From Chloroflexota bacterium (lineage in GTDB: Bacteria > Chloroflexota > Limnocylindria > QHBO01), in contig VBJP01000062.1 in NCBI GenBank assembly GCA_005880165.1, forward strand, positions 1-20,291: 20,291 nt of DNA, in the 5' to 3' direction. The notes below the pieces were generated by a model. The model was given only the letters and a program-made list of their open reading frames with translations. It did not search any database and was not told the DNA's origin. The position numbers and the translations under genes were made by a program. Below are positions 1 through 5,316 of the stretch, in pieces; within the stretch, counting starts at the first letter, position 1; each line of letters begins with the position of its first letter.

Positions 1-1
1 A

Positions 2-226
2 TCGGCCTATGTCGAACCGTGGACCCCGTTCGCGCCGAGGGCCGAGCTGAACGCGATGTTCGATCGGGGCTACCTGTTCGGGACGCTGTGCCGGGCCATG
101 GCCTGGGATCAGATCCTTGCCGATCAGCCGCCGGAGGTCCGAGCCGAATACGGCAGAAACGCCGCCGTGTGGCTCAACATCTTTCGCGAGGGCGTCGAGA
201 AGGGAGTCCGCCTTGGTGCCAGCTGA
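2..226 (+). CDS. C-terminal fragment, probable phosphotransferase (APH-like) family protein
   Basis: An open frame enters from the left edge and ends at TGA 224-226, leaving 74 residues of a C-terminus. It begins SAYVEPWTPFAP and is rich in Trp, Leu and Arg helices (segments such as GTLCRAMAWDQIL and VWLNIFREGVEKG). This resembles the helical C-terminal lobe of aminoglycoside-phosphotransferase-like proteins of Actinobacteria and Chloroflexota, whose tails carry similar EPWT and CRALTW-type patterns. The kinase motifs (HxDxxxxN, DxD) would lie outside the window, so the family call is recollection of a pattern and is tentative. The next gene starts 44 bases downstream on the same strand, so the two may be cotranscribed. 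Confidence 0.45.
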   Translation, partial: SAYVEPWTPFAPRAELNAMFDRGYLFGTLCRAMAWDQILADQPPEVRAEYGRNAAVWLNIFREGVEKGVRLGAS

Positions 227-270
227 GGGAGAGGTAGAGAATCGAATTGGAATAGTGAAAGGAGACTCGG

Positions 271-537
271 ATGAGCCTTGCAATCGATCCCGCCCGAGTC
301 AGTGCCGTCCTTCTGGCCGACGGGTGGCACAACGTCGACCCTATCCCCGGCCGCCTCAGCGACCGCACCAGCTCCTTTGCCCTCGACACCTACGAGTTCG
401 TCGAGGACAACCATGTGCTCTTCAACGGCGAGAAGGCACCCACCCTCTCCGCGATGGGCTTCACCTTCCGACAGGGCGAGGTGCGGTTCTACGGCCCAAT
501 CACATCCATCCTGGCCGTTAAGAGTGTCGAGGGCTGA
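271..537 (+). CDS. Hypothetical 88-residue protein
   Basis: An 88-residue frame starts at ATG 271 and ends at TGA 535-537. The start has one of the clearest Shine-Dalgarno sequences in the window, AAGGAG at 259-264, six bases before ATG, which argues that it is a real gene. The protein begins MSLAIDPARVSAVLLADGWH and has neither membrane segment nor signal peptide. Aromatic and acidic residues (DTYEFVEDNHVLF) and a C-terminal FRQGEVRFYGP segment suggest a small soluble alpha/beta fold. I do not recognise the family. It follows the phosphotransferase-like fragment on the same strand and runs toward the oppositely transcribed tRNA cluster, 35 bases before the tRNA-Val 3' end, with no obvious terminator between. 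Confidence 0.72.
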   Translation: MSLAIDPARVSAVLLADGWHNVDPIPGRLSDRTSSFALDTYEFVEDNHVLFNGEKAPTLSAMGFTFRQGEVRFYGPITSILAVKSVEG

Positions 538-572
538 CTCACAACCGCGGCGAGGGCCGGAGACTGGCAAAG

Positions 573-646
573 TGGGCGGTGAGGGGCTCGAACCCCCGAC
601 CTTCTCGGTGTAAGCGAGACGCTCTAACCAGCTGAGCTAACCGCCC
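573..646 (-). tRNA. tRNA-Val(TAC)
   Basis: A complete 74-nt cloverleaf on the minus strand. The acceptor stem GGGCGGT (640-646) pairs with ACCGCCC (574-580), with discriminator A at 573. The D-loop contains AGCTGGTTAGA, the anticodon stem TCTCG/CGAGA encloses loop CTTACAC (anticodon TAC), and the T-loop is TTCGAGC. The 3' CCA is not encoded: CT follows the discriminator. It is the last of three tRNA genes in transcription order. Confidence 0.96.
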
Positions 647-662
647 GCGCGAGGCTAGCAGA

Positions 663-686
663 ACGCCGCTCCGAGGGGAGCGGCGT
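663..686. repeat. GC-rich hairpin between tRNA genes
   Basis: A perfect 10-bp inverted repeat (ACGCCGCTCC, 4-nt loop, GGAGCGGCGT) lies between the tRNA-Leu(GAG) 3' end and the tRNA-Val 5' end. On the minus transcript the stem is followed only by TTCTGCT, so a classical U-tract is missing. It could be a weak terminator, an RNase processing signal in a polycistronic tRNA transcript, or a structural spacer. Confidence 0.5.
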
Positions 687-705
687 CATCGGTCCTTCAG
701 TGAAG

Positions 706-790
706 TGGTGCCCAGGCCGGGACTTGAACCCGGATGGGTTTCCCCATACGCCCCTCAAACGTACGCGTATACCAATTCCGCCACCTGGGC
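706..790 (-). tRNA. tRNA-Leu(GAG)
   Basis: A class II tRNA on the minus strand. The acceptor GCCCAGG (784-790) pairs with CCTGGGC (710-716), discriminator A is at 709, and CCA is encoded at 706-708. The anticodon stem TACGT/GCGTA encloses loop TTGAGGG (anticodon GAG). A long variable arm TGGG-GAAA-CCCA and T-loop TTCAAGT complete the leucine-type structure. Confidence 0.96.
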
Positions 791-794
791 ATTC

Positions 795-881
795 TGGTAC
801 CGAGGGAGGGACTTGAACCCACACGACCTTGCGGTCACTAGGTCCTGAACCTAGCGCGTCTGCCTATTCCGCCACCTCGGC
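795..881 (-). tRNA. tRNA-Leu(CAG)
   Basis: A class II tRNA on the minus strand. The acceptor GCCGAGG (875-881) pairs with CCTCGGT (799-805) with a terminal G-U pair; discriminator A is at 798 and CCA is encoded at 795-797. The anticodon stem CTAGG/CCTAG encloses loop TTCAGGA (anticodon CAG). The variable arm is TGACCGCAAGGTCG. Only four bases separate it from the next tRNA-Leu, so the two are surely cotranscribed. It is promoter-proximal. Confidence 0.96.
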
Positions 882-921
882 AGATGGCTCTGCCGGCGCG
901 ATAACCGGCGGGGCGGGGCCG

Positions 922-930
922 ATGATAGCA
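922..930 (-). promoter_or_regulatory. Extended -10 element for the tRNA operon
   Basis: The minus strand reads TGCTATCAT, an extended -10 (TGn plus TATCAT). Transcription would start near 915, about 34 bases before the first tRNA. No convincing -35 hexamer is visible at 16-18 bp spacing, as expected for an extended -10 promoter. The stretch between secG and the tRNAs (882-964) contains nothing else recognisable. Confidence 0.5.
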
Positions 931-964
931 CGCGCTCGCGGGCCGTCCGCCGGTGCCGCCGGAG

Positions 965-1192
965 TTACGGGGTTCCCGGCGGCCGGTAGAGGTTGAGCAG
1001 CGAGAAGGCGACGAACAGCACGGCGAGCACGATGGTCAGCCGGAAGAGCGTACGCTCGATTCCCCGCCGGCTGCGATATGCGGTCACCTCGCCGCCGAAT
1101 GCGCCACCGAGCCCGGTCCCACGCTGCTGAAGCAGGATCGCGGCGATGAGGGCGATGGCCAGGATCATCTGGGCAAGAACGAGAGGCTGCAT
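965..1192 (-). CDS. secG: SecG, preprotein translocase subunit
   Basis: A 75-residue integral membrane protein of the SecYEG channel. It shows the SecG layout: an N-terminal helix (MQPLVLAQMILAIALIAAIL), the conserved QQRGTGLGGAFGG loop, then a second helix (LTIVLAVLFVAFSLL). An ATG four codons upstream (1204) is possible, but it lies inside the TATAAT -10 box at 1203-1208, so ATG 1192 is preferred. No Shine-Dalgarno precedes it. The 66-bp gap after gpmI and the -10 box indicate separate transcription, though readthrough from gpmI is possible. Placement of secG after tpiA/gpmI is common in Gram-positive and related phyla. Confidence 0.93.
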   Translation of the reverse strand: MQPLVLAQMILAIALIAAILLQQRGTGLGGAFGGEVTAYRSRRGIERTLFRLTIVLAVLFVAFSLLNLYRPPGTP

Positions 1193-1202
1193 CAGGCGGG
1201 GC

Positions 1203-1208
1203 ATTATA
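1203..1208 (-). promoter_or_regulatory. -10 box (TATAAT) for secG
   Basis: A perfect TATAAT on the minus strand in the gpmI-secG gap. The ten bases to ATG 1192 (GCCCCGCCTG) contain no Shine-Dalgarno. With initiation about seven bases after the box, the leader would be only about four bases. The hexamer at the -35 spacing (CCGTCA, 1226-1231) matches TTGACA weakly. Confidence 0.6.
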
Positions 1209-1258
1209 GCCGAGCCGCCGCTCGCTGACGGACAGAGGGCCTGTGACCCGCGAGCGCC

Positions 1259-2830
1259 TCAGGCGCGGGCAGCTGCTGCTCCGCGGACGAGGAGGCTGCG
1301 GCCCTGCATCGCCGGCCCGCGTGGGATCCCCATGAGGTCGCAGATGGTGGGAGCCACGTCGGCCAGTATTCCGTCCGCCAGTCGGGCATTCTCGAATCGC
1401 TTGCCCACCAGCACAAGCGGCACCGGCGAGGTGGTGTGCTTGGTCTGCGGCTCCCCCGCCTCGTCGCGCATCTCCTCGATGTTGCCGTGATCGCCGGTGA
1501 TGAGCAGGGCGCCGCCGGCCTCGAGGATGGCCGCCACGATCCGATCCAGACAGCCATCCACGACCTCGGCTGCGCGGACCGCGGCGTCCCAGACACCCGT
1601 GTGTCCGACCATGTCGGGGTTGGCGAAGTTCACGATCACGAAGTCGAACCTGGTCGAGGCGATGCCGCTGATCAGCTCGTCGGTGATCCCAGAGGCGCTC
1701 ATCTCTGGGGCCAGGTCGTAGGTCGGCACGTCGCGCCGTGACGGGACGAGGATGCGCTCCTCACCGGGAAACGGATCCTCGACGCCGCCATTGAAGAAGT
1801 AGGTGACGTGCGCGTACTTCTCCGTCTCGGCGATGTGCAGCTGGCGCAACCCGAGCCGTGACAGGTAGGCCGCCAGGGAGTCGATCTCGAGCGGCGGGAA
1901 GGCCACCGCCGCCGGCAGGTCTTCGGGTGCCTGGTACTCCGTCAGCGTCGTGATCGCGAGGTCGCGGGGGCGATCCCCGCGATCGAAGTGGGTGAACCCA
2001 TCGAGGGCCAGCGCTTGGGTGAGCTGGCGCGCGCGATCGGCCCGGAAGTTCATGTGGACGACCGCGTCGCGGTCGCCAATTCGCGGAACCGCATTCACGA
2101 CCGTCGGGCGAATGAACTCGTCGCTCTCCCCACGGCCATACGCCACTTCGATCGCCTCCGATGCGGTGACTGCGCCCTGACCCTCACCGTGCACGAGGGC
2201 GTCCCAAGCCAGCTTGGTCCGCTCCCAGCGGCGGTCACGGTCCATGGCGTAGTAGCGGCCCGCGACGGTTCCGACCGTGGCCTTACCGTCGATGCGCTGC
2301 TCGAGCTCACGAAGGTAGCCATTGGCGGACCGTGGCGGCGTGTCACGGCCGTCGGTGAAGGCATGGATCACGACGCGGTCTGCCGGCAGTCCGCACCGAT
2401 GGGCGAGCTCCACCAGAGCCTCGATGTGGCGGTCGACGGCGTGGATGCCTCCGGGACCGATGAGCCCCAGGATGTGGAGGCGCGTGTCGCGATCCAGCGC
2501 ATGACGGCACGCGGCGTTGAGCGCGCTATTGGAGTCGAACGAGCCGTCGTCTATGGCCTCGGAGATCCGCGGGAGGTCCTGGAGCACGCGGAACCCGGCT
2601 CCAAGGTTGAGGTGTCCCACCTCGGAGTTGCCCATCTGGCCCGCGGGCAGGCCAACCGCCGTGCCGGCCGCATCGAGGCGTGCGTGCGGCCAATGACCCA
2701 GCAGCGAGCGCCACGTCGGCATGTTGGCTGCGAGCAGCGCGTTTCGGCGCGGATCGTCGTTCAGGCCGAAGCCGTCGAGGACGCACAGCACAACTGGCCT
2801 GGGTGGCGGTGGACCTGGCGCCTCACTCAC
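1259..2830 (-). CDS. gpmI: 2,3-bisphosphoglycerate-independent phosphoglycerate mutase
   Basis: Cytosolic Mn-dependent enzyme of glycolysis and gluconeogenesis that interconverts 3- and 2-phosphoglycerate. The 524 residues match the family length (about 510). Visible motifs are DGFG near residue 19 (first metal ligand), GQMGNSEVGHLN with the phosphorylated Ser at about residue 69, the substrate-binding TDGRDTPP and NFRADRAR segments, NFANPDMVGHTG, GDHGN and KHTTSPVP (second metal site). Start GTG 2830 is chosen because it overlaps the tpiA stop by eight bases (GTGAGTGA), implying translational coupling; a TTG at 2866 would only add residues read from inside tpiA. It is the last gene of the rapZ-yvcK-whiA-tpiA-gpmI unit. 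No key residue appears missing. Confidence 0.96.
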   Translation of the reverse strand: MSEAPGPPPPRPVVLCVLDGFGLNDDPRRNALLAANMPTWRSLLGHWPHARLDAAGTAVGLPAGQMGNSEVGHLNLGAGFRVLQDLPRISEAIDDGSFDSNSALNAACRHALDRDTRLHILGLIGPGGIHAVDRHIEALVELAHRCGLPADRVVIHAFTDGRDTPPRSANGYLRELEQRIDGKATVGTVAGRYYAMDRDRRWERTKLAWDALVHGEGQGAVTASEAIEVAYGRGESDEFIRPTVVNAVPRIGDRDAVVHMNFRADRARQLTQALALDGFTHFDRGDRPRDLAITTLTEYQAPEDLPAAVAFPPLEIDSLAAYLSRLGLRQLHIAETEKYAHVTYFFNGGVEDPFPGEERILVPSRRDVPTYDLAPEMSASGITDELISGIASTRFDFVIVNFANPDMVGHTGVWDAAVRAAEVVDGCLDRIVAAILEAGGALLITGDHGNIEEMRDEAGEPQTKHTTSPVPLVLVGKRFENARLADGILADVAPTICDLMGIPRGPAMQGRSLLVRGAAAARA

Positions 2831-3602
2831 CGCGCAGCTCGGCCGCGCAGGCGACGATCGCCGCAAATCCGGCCGAATCCAGCGAGGCGCCGCCGACCAG
2901 CGCCCCGTCGATGTCGGGCTGTGCGAAGAACTCGCGGGCGTTGTCCATCGTCACGCTGCCGCCGTACAGGATCGGCACCTGGTCGGCACCCTCCACGTCA
3001 CGCTCGCGCAGGATGCCCCGAATTTGGGCCGCCGAGGCCTGCGCGTCATCGCCGTTCGCGGCATTCCCGGTCCCGATCGCCCAGACCGGCTCGTAGGCGA
3101 TCGCCAGGCCGCTCCCCGCGATCCGGCCGAGGTCGGCGATCCCGATCCGCAGCTGCCGGTCGATGACTGCATCGGTCGCGCCGGCCTCCCGCTCTTCGAG
3201 CCGCTCGCCGATGGCGAGGATGGGGCCGAGTCCGTGGGCGACGGCGCTGGCAACCTTGCGGCGGCACGTCTCATCCGTCTCGCCGTTGTACTGGCGGCGC
3301 TCCGAGTGCCCGATGATCACCCAATCGGCGATGCCGCGCAGCATGAGCGGGGAGGTCTCGCCGGTGAACGCGCCACGCTCCTCCGCCGCCATCGTCTGGG
3401 CGCCAACGCCCACACGGCCACCGACCGCGGCCGCCACGGCGATCAGCCACACGGCCGGTGGGCACACCACGGTGGTGGCCGACATGTCCTGAACTCGGTC
3501 CGCGACGTCGGTTGCCAGCGTCACGGCCTCGCGCTGGGTCGCGGGGTTCATCTTCCAGTTGCCCGCGATGACGGTGCGGCGGGGAACAGGGCTGGCGGTC
3601 AT
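2823..3602 (-). other. tpiA: Complete native-length TpiA unit inside the fusion (possible internal start)
   Basis: From ATG 3602 the same frame gives a standard 259-residue TpiA ending ACAAELRGE, with Asn15, Lys17, His99 and Glu171 and the VGGAS phosphate loop. Because the duplicated block includes the whiA tail, this internal ATG has the same upstream AGGAGG (3623-3628) and palindrome as the ATG at 4406. An independently initiated, fully normal enzyme is therefore plausible. If the duplication were an assembly artefact, this unit joined directly to whiA would be the true gene. Confidence 0.6.
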
Positions 3603-4406
3603 GCGCCGACGCGCCGGCGCGCCCTCCTGGAAGAGGCAGCGCGCGGTCCACCGCCCTGCGCCAGCTCGACGATCCGGCGCAGCCGATGGTTCGCCGCCGA
3701 CCGGCTCCCCGTCGATGTCGGGCTGTGCGAAGAACTCGCGGGCGTTGTCCATCGTCACGCTGCCGCCGTACAGGATCGGCACCTGGTCGGCACCCTCCAC
3801 GTCACGCTCGCGCAGGATGCCCCGAATTTGGGCCGCCGAGGCCTGCGCGTCATCGCCGTTCGCGGCATTCCCGGTCCCGATCGCCCAGACCGGCTCGTAG
3901 GCGATCGCCAGGCCGCTTCCCGCGATCCGGCCGAGGTCGGCGATCCCGATCCGCAGCTGCCGGTCGATGACTGCATCGGTCGCGCCGGCCTCCCGCTCTT
4001 CGAGCCGCTCGCCGATGGCGAGGATGGGGCCGAGTCCGTGGGCGACGGCGCTGGCAACCTTGCGGCGGCACGTCTCATCCGTCTCGCCGTTGTACTGGCG
4101 GCGCTCCGAGTGCCCGATGATCACCCAATCGGCGATGCCGCGCAGCATGAGCGGGGAGGTCTCGCCGGTGAACGCGCCACGCTCCTCCGCCGCCATCGTC
4201 TGGGCGCCAACGCCCACACGGCCACCGACCGCGGCCGCCACGGCGATCAGCCACACGGCCGGTGGGCACACCACGGTGGTGGCCGACATGTCCTGAACTC
4301 GGTCCGCGACGTCGGTTGCCAGCGTCACGGCCTCGCGCTGGGTCGCGGGGTTCATCTTCCAGTTGCCCGCGATGACGGTGCGGCGGGGAACAGGGCTGGC
4401 GGTCAT
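2823..4406 (-). CDS. tpiA: Tandem in-frame fusion of two triosephosphate isomerase units (TpiA-TpiA)
   Basis: TpiA interconverts dihydroxyacetone phosphate and glyceraldehyde 3-phosphate. This frame encodes 527 residues, twice the usual ~250, because of an in-frame 804-bp tandem duplication. Unit 1 (residues 1-233) has GNWKMN (Asn15, Lys17), IGHSERR (His99), YEPVWAIGTG (Glu171) and LYGGS. After DIDG it loses the native last 26 residues, including the rest of strand 8 and helix 8, and continues into an Arg/Pro/Ala-rich linker (about 234-268) translated from the whiA 3' end in another frame. Unit 2 (269-527) is complete and identical to unit 1 over the shared part. ATG 4406 overlaps the whiA stop (ATGA). 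AGGAGG at 4427-4432 is 20 bases upstream. The fused protein may be made, or only unit 2 from its own ATG at 3602. An assembly error cannot be excluded. Confidence 0.85.
   Translation of the reverse strand: MTASPVPRRTVIAGNWKMNPATQREAVTLATDVADRVQDMSATTVVCPPAVWLIAVAAAVGGRVGVGAQTMAAEERGAFTGETSPLMLRGIADWVIIGHSERRQYNGETDETCRRKVASAVAHGLGPILAIGERLEEREAGATDAVIDRQLRIGIADLGRIAGSGLAIAYEPVWAIGTGNAANGDDAQASAAQIRGILRERDVEGADQVPILYGGSVTMDNAREFFAQPDIDGEPVGGEPSAAPDRRAGAGRWTARCLFQEGAPARRRMTASPVPRRTVIAGNWKMNPATQREAVTLATDVADRVQDMSATTVVCPPAVWLIAVAAAVGGRVGVGAQTMAAEERGAFTGETSPLMLRGIADWVIIGHSERRQYNGETDETCRRKVASAVAHGLGPILAIGERLEEREAGATDAVIDRQLRIGIADLGRIAGSGLAIAYEPVWAIGTGNAANGDDAQASAAQIRGILRERDVEGADQVPILYGGSVTMDNAREFFAQPDIDGALVGGASLDSAGFAAIVACAAELRGE
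2903..3706. repeat. 804-bp tandem duplication, copy 1
   Basis: By base-by-base reading, this is identical to 3707-4510 except position 3114 (C) against 3918 (T), a synonymous Gly codon change. It contains tpiA codons 1-233 and about 35 codons of whiA 3' sequence. Identity stops at the left at 2902/3706 (G/T) and at the right after 3707/4511. Confidence 0.95.
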
Positions 4407-4510
4407 GCGCCGACGCGCCGGCGCGCCCTCCTGGAAGAGGCAGCGCGCGGTCCACCGCCCTGCGCCAGCTCGACGATCCGGCGCAGCCGATGGTTCGCCG
4501 CCGACCGGCT
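3707..4510. repeat. 804-bp tandem duplication, copy 2
   Basis: Directly abuts copy 1 in head-to-tail orientation. It carries the 5' part of the fused tpiA frame and the authentic 3' end of whiA. The joint at about 3707 links whiA sequence to tpiA sequence. The two parental sites share CGCCGCCGACC (2889-2899 and 4493-4503), which points to microhomology-associated tandem duplication. Confidence 0.95.
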
Positions 4511-5308
4511 CACGCCAAGGGCGCCGGCCAGAGTGTCCAGGTCCGCCTCGGGTTGCAGCTTCCGCTCAGTTGCGGCAGCGCGCAGGCCGTCCGGAAGCTG
4601 CTGCAGCCTGCCGCCGGCTTCGAGCGCGTCGATCGCGCGGAGCTGTCGATCGGCGGCTCGAACCGTCCGCGCGAGGTTGGCCTCTTCCGCGTTCAGGAGG
4701 CGGTTGAGCCGGTTGCGCACCTCGCTCCCCACCCGCGCGGTCTCGAAATCGAGGAGGCCGCGGTTCGCCCCGGTCAGGCGCAGCAAGGTTGCCACCTCCT
4801 CGCGCCCCTTCAGGTAGATGACCCACCGACCCCGCCGTTGCAGCAGGCCGGCTCGCGCTCCGCTCTCGCGGAGGCGGCGCCGAAGCGCATCGGCGCTGCG
4901 ACGGCCGCGGAGGACGAATTCGACGTGCGGACCCGAGTTCCCGAGCGAGATCGAGCCGCGTCCAAGCAGGACTCCCCGAAGATAGGCGCGCCGGTCACAG
5001 GCCGGCGCCGAATCCCATGCCCACTCCCCGATCGCCGCCTGGTCCAGGCCGACCACCAGGTGATGACGACGCGGTGATCGGTCCCTCAGCGGGCGCCCCG
5101 AACGCGAGGCCGGATGTGGGCCAGAGATCGGAAGGCCCAGAGATGCGGCGAGCTGCACCGCGATCCGCGCGGTCCCGTAGTCAAAGGTGCTGACGGCGCC
5201 GATCGTGCGGTCGGTCGAGAGGAGGCCGGCCAGCTCGGCGCGGCGGCAACAGAGGCGCGCCGGGACGATTCGGGCGAGCTCGCCCTTCACTTCGCTGGCG
5301 ACGAGCAT
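4403..5308 (-). CDS. whiA: WhiA, DNA-binding regulator (LAGLIDADG-like plus HTH)
   Basis: WhiA is a regulator linked to sporulation septation in Streptomyces and to division and nucleoid functions in other Gram-positive lineages. The 301 residues show the family order: an N-terminal domain with LCCRRAELAGLL (20-30), degenerate homing-endonuclease-like halves (RAYLRGVLLGRGSISL at 107-122 and YLKGREEVATLLRLTGA at 165-181), and a C-terminal helix-turn-helix (LAGALGVSRSAANHRLRRI, about 260-278). Catalytic acids of true homing nucleases are absent, as usual in WhiA. ATG 5308 lies eight bases after the yvcK stop; its own Shine-Dalgarno is weak. The TGA overlaps the tpiA ATG. A 3' copy of about 35 codons is duplicated at 3602-3706. 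The tail carries consecutive AGG AGG codons that double as a Shine-Dalgarno for tpiA. Confidence 0.94.
   Translation of the reverse strand: MLVASEVKGELARIVPARLCCRRAELAGLLSTDRTIGAVSTFDYGTARIAVQLAASLGLPISGPHPASRSGRPLRDRSPRRHHLVVGLDQAAIGEWAWDSAPACDRRAYLRGVLLGRGSISLGNSGPHVEFVLRGRRSADALRRRLRESGARAGLLQRRGRWVIYLKGREEVATLLRLTGANRGLLDFETARVGSEVRNRLNRLLNAEEANLARTVRAADRQLRAIDALEAGGRLQQLPDGLRAAATERKLQPEADLDTLAGALGVSRSAANHRLRRIVELAQGGGPRAASSRRARRRVGA
4407..4432 (-). promoter_or_regulatory. Distant Shine-Dalgarno with palindromic spacer upstream of tpiA
   Basis: The minus strand has AGGAGG (4427-4432) 20 bases before ATG 4406. Within the spacer is a perfect 12-base palindrome CGCGCCGGCGCG (4414-4425). If it folds (CGCG stem, CCGG loop) the effective spacing falls to about eight bases. 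The same arrangement recurs at 3603-3628 before the internal ATG. It lies within the whiA coding tail. Confidence 0.35.
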
Positions 5309-5316
5309 TCCCGGGC

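Noticed and set aside
2831..2866. TTG upstream start for gpmI
   Set aside because: Would add residues translated only from within tpiA; GTG 2830 overlapping the tpiA stop fits family length better.
1988..3166. Plus-strand frame opposite gpmI/tpiA
   Set aside because: Low-complexity Arg/Pro-rich end and overlap with certain genes on the other strand.
3602..3706. Separate pseudogene of whiA
   Set aside because: It is just the ~35-codon whiA tail carried within the duplicated block, lacking a start; in the present frame it serves as the linker of the fused TpiA.
2903..4511. Mobile element or integron-like origin of the duplicated block
   Set aside because: No terminal inverted repeats, transposase or target-site duplication; content is purely local tpiA/whiA sequence.
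2721..4817. Long plus-strand frame opposite tpiA/whiA with an internal repeated segment
   Set aside because: Antisense shadow of the duplicated tpiA; its internal repeat is the DNA duplication itself.
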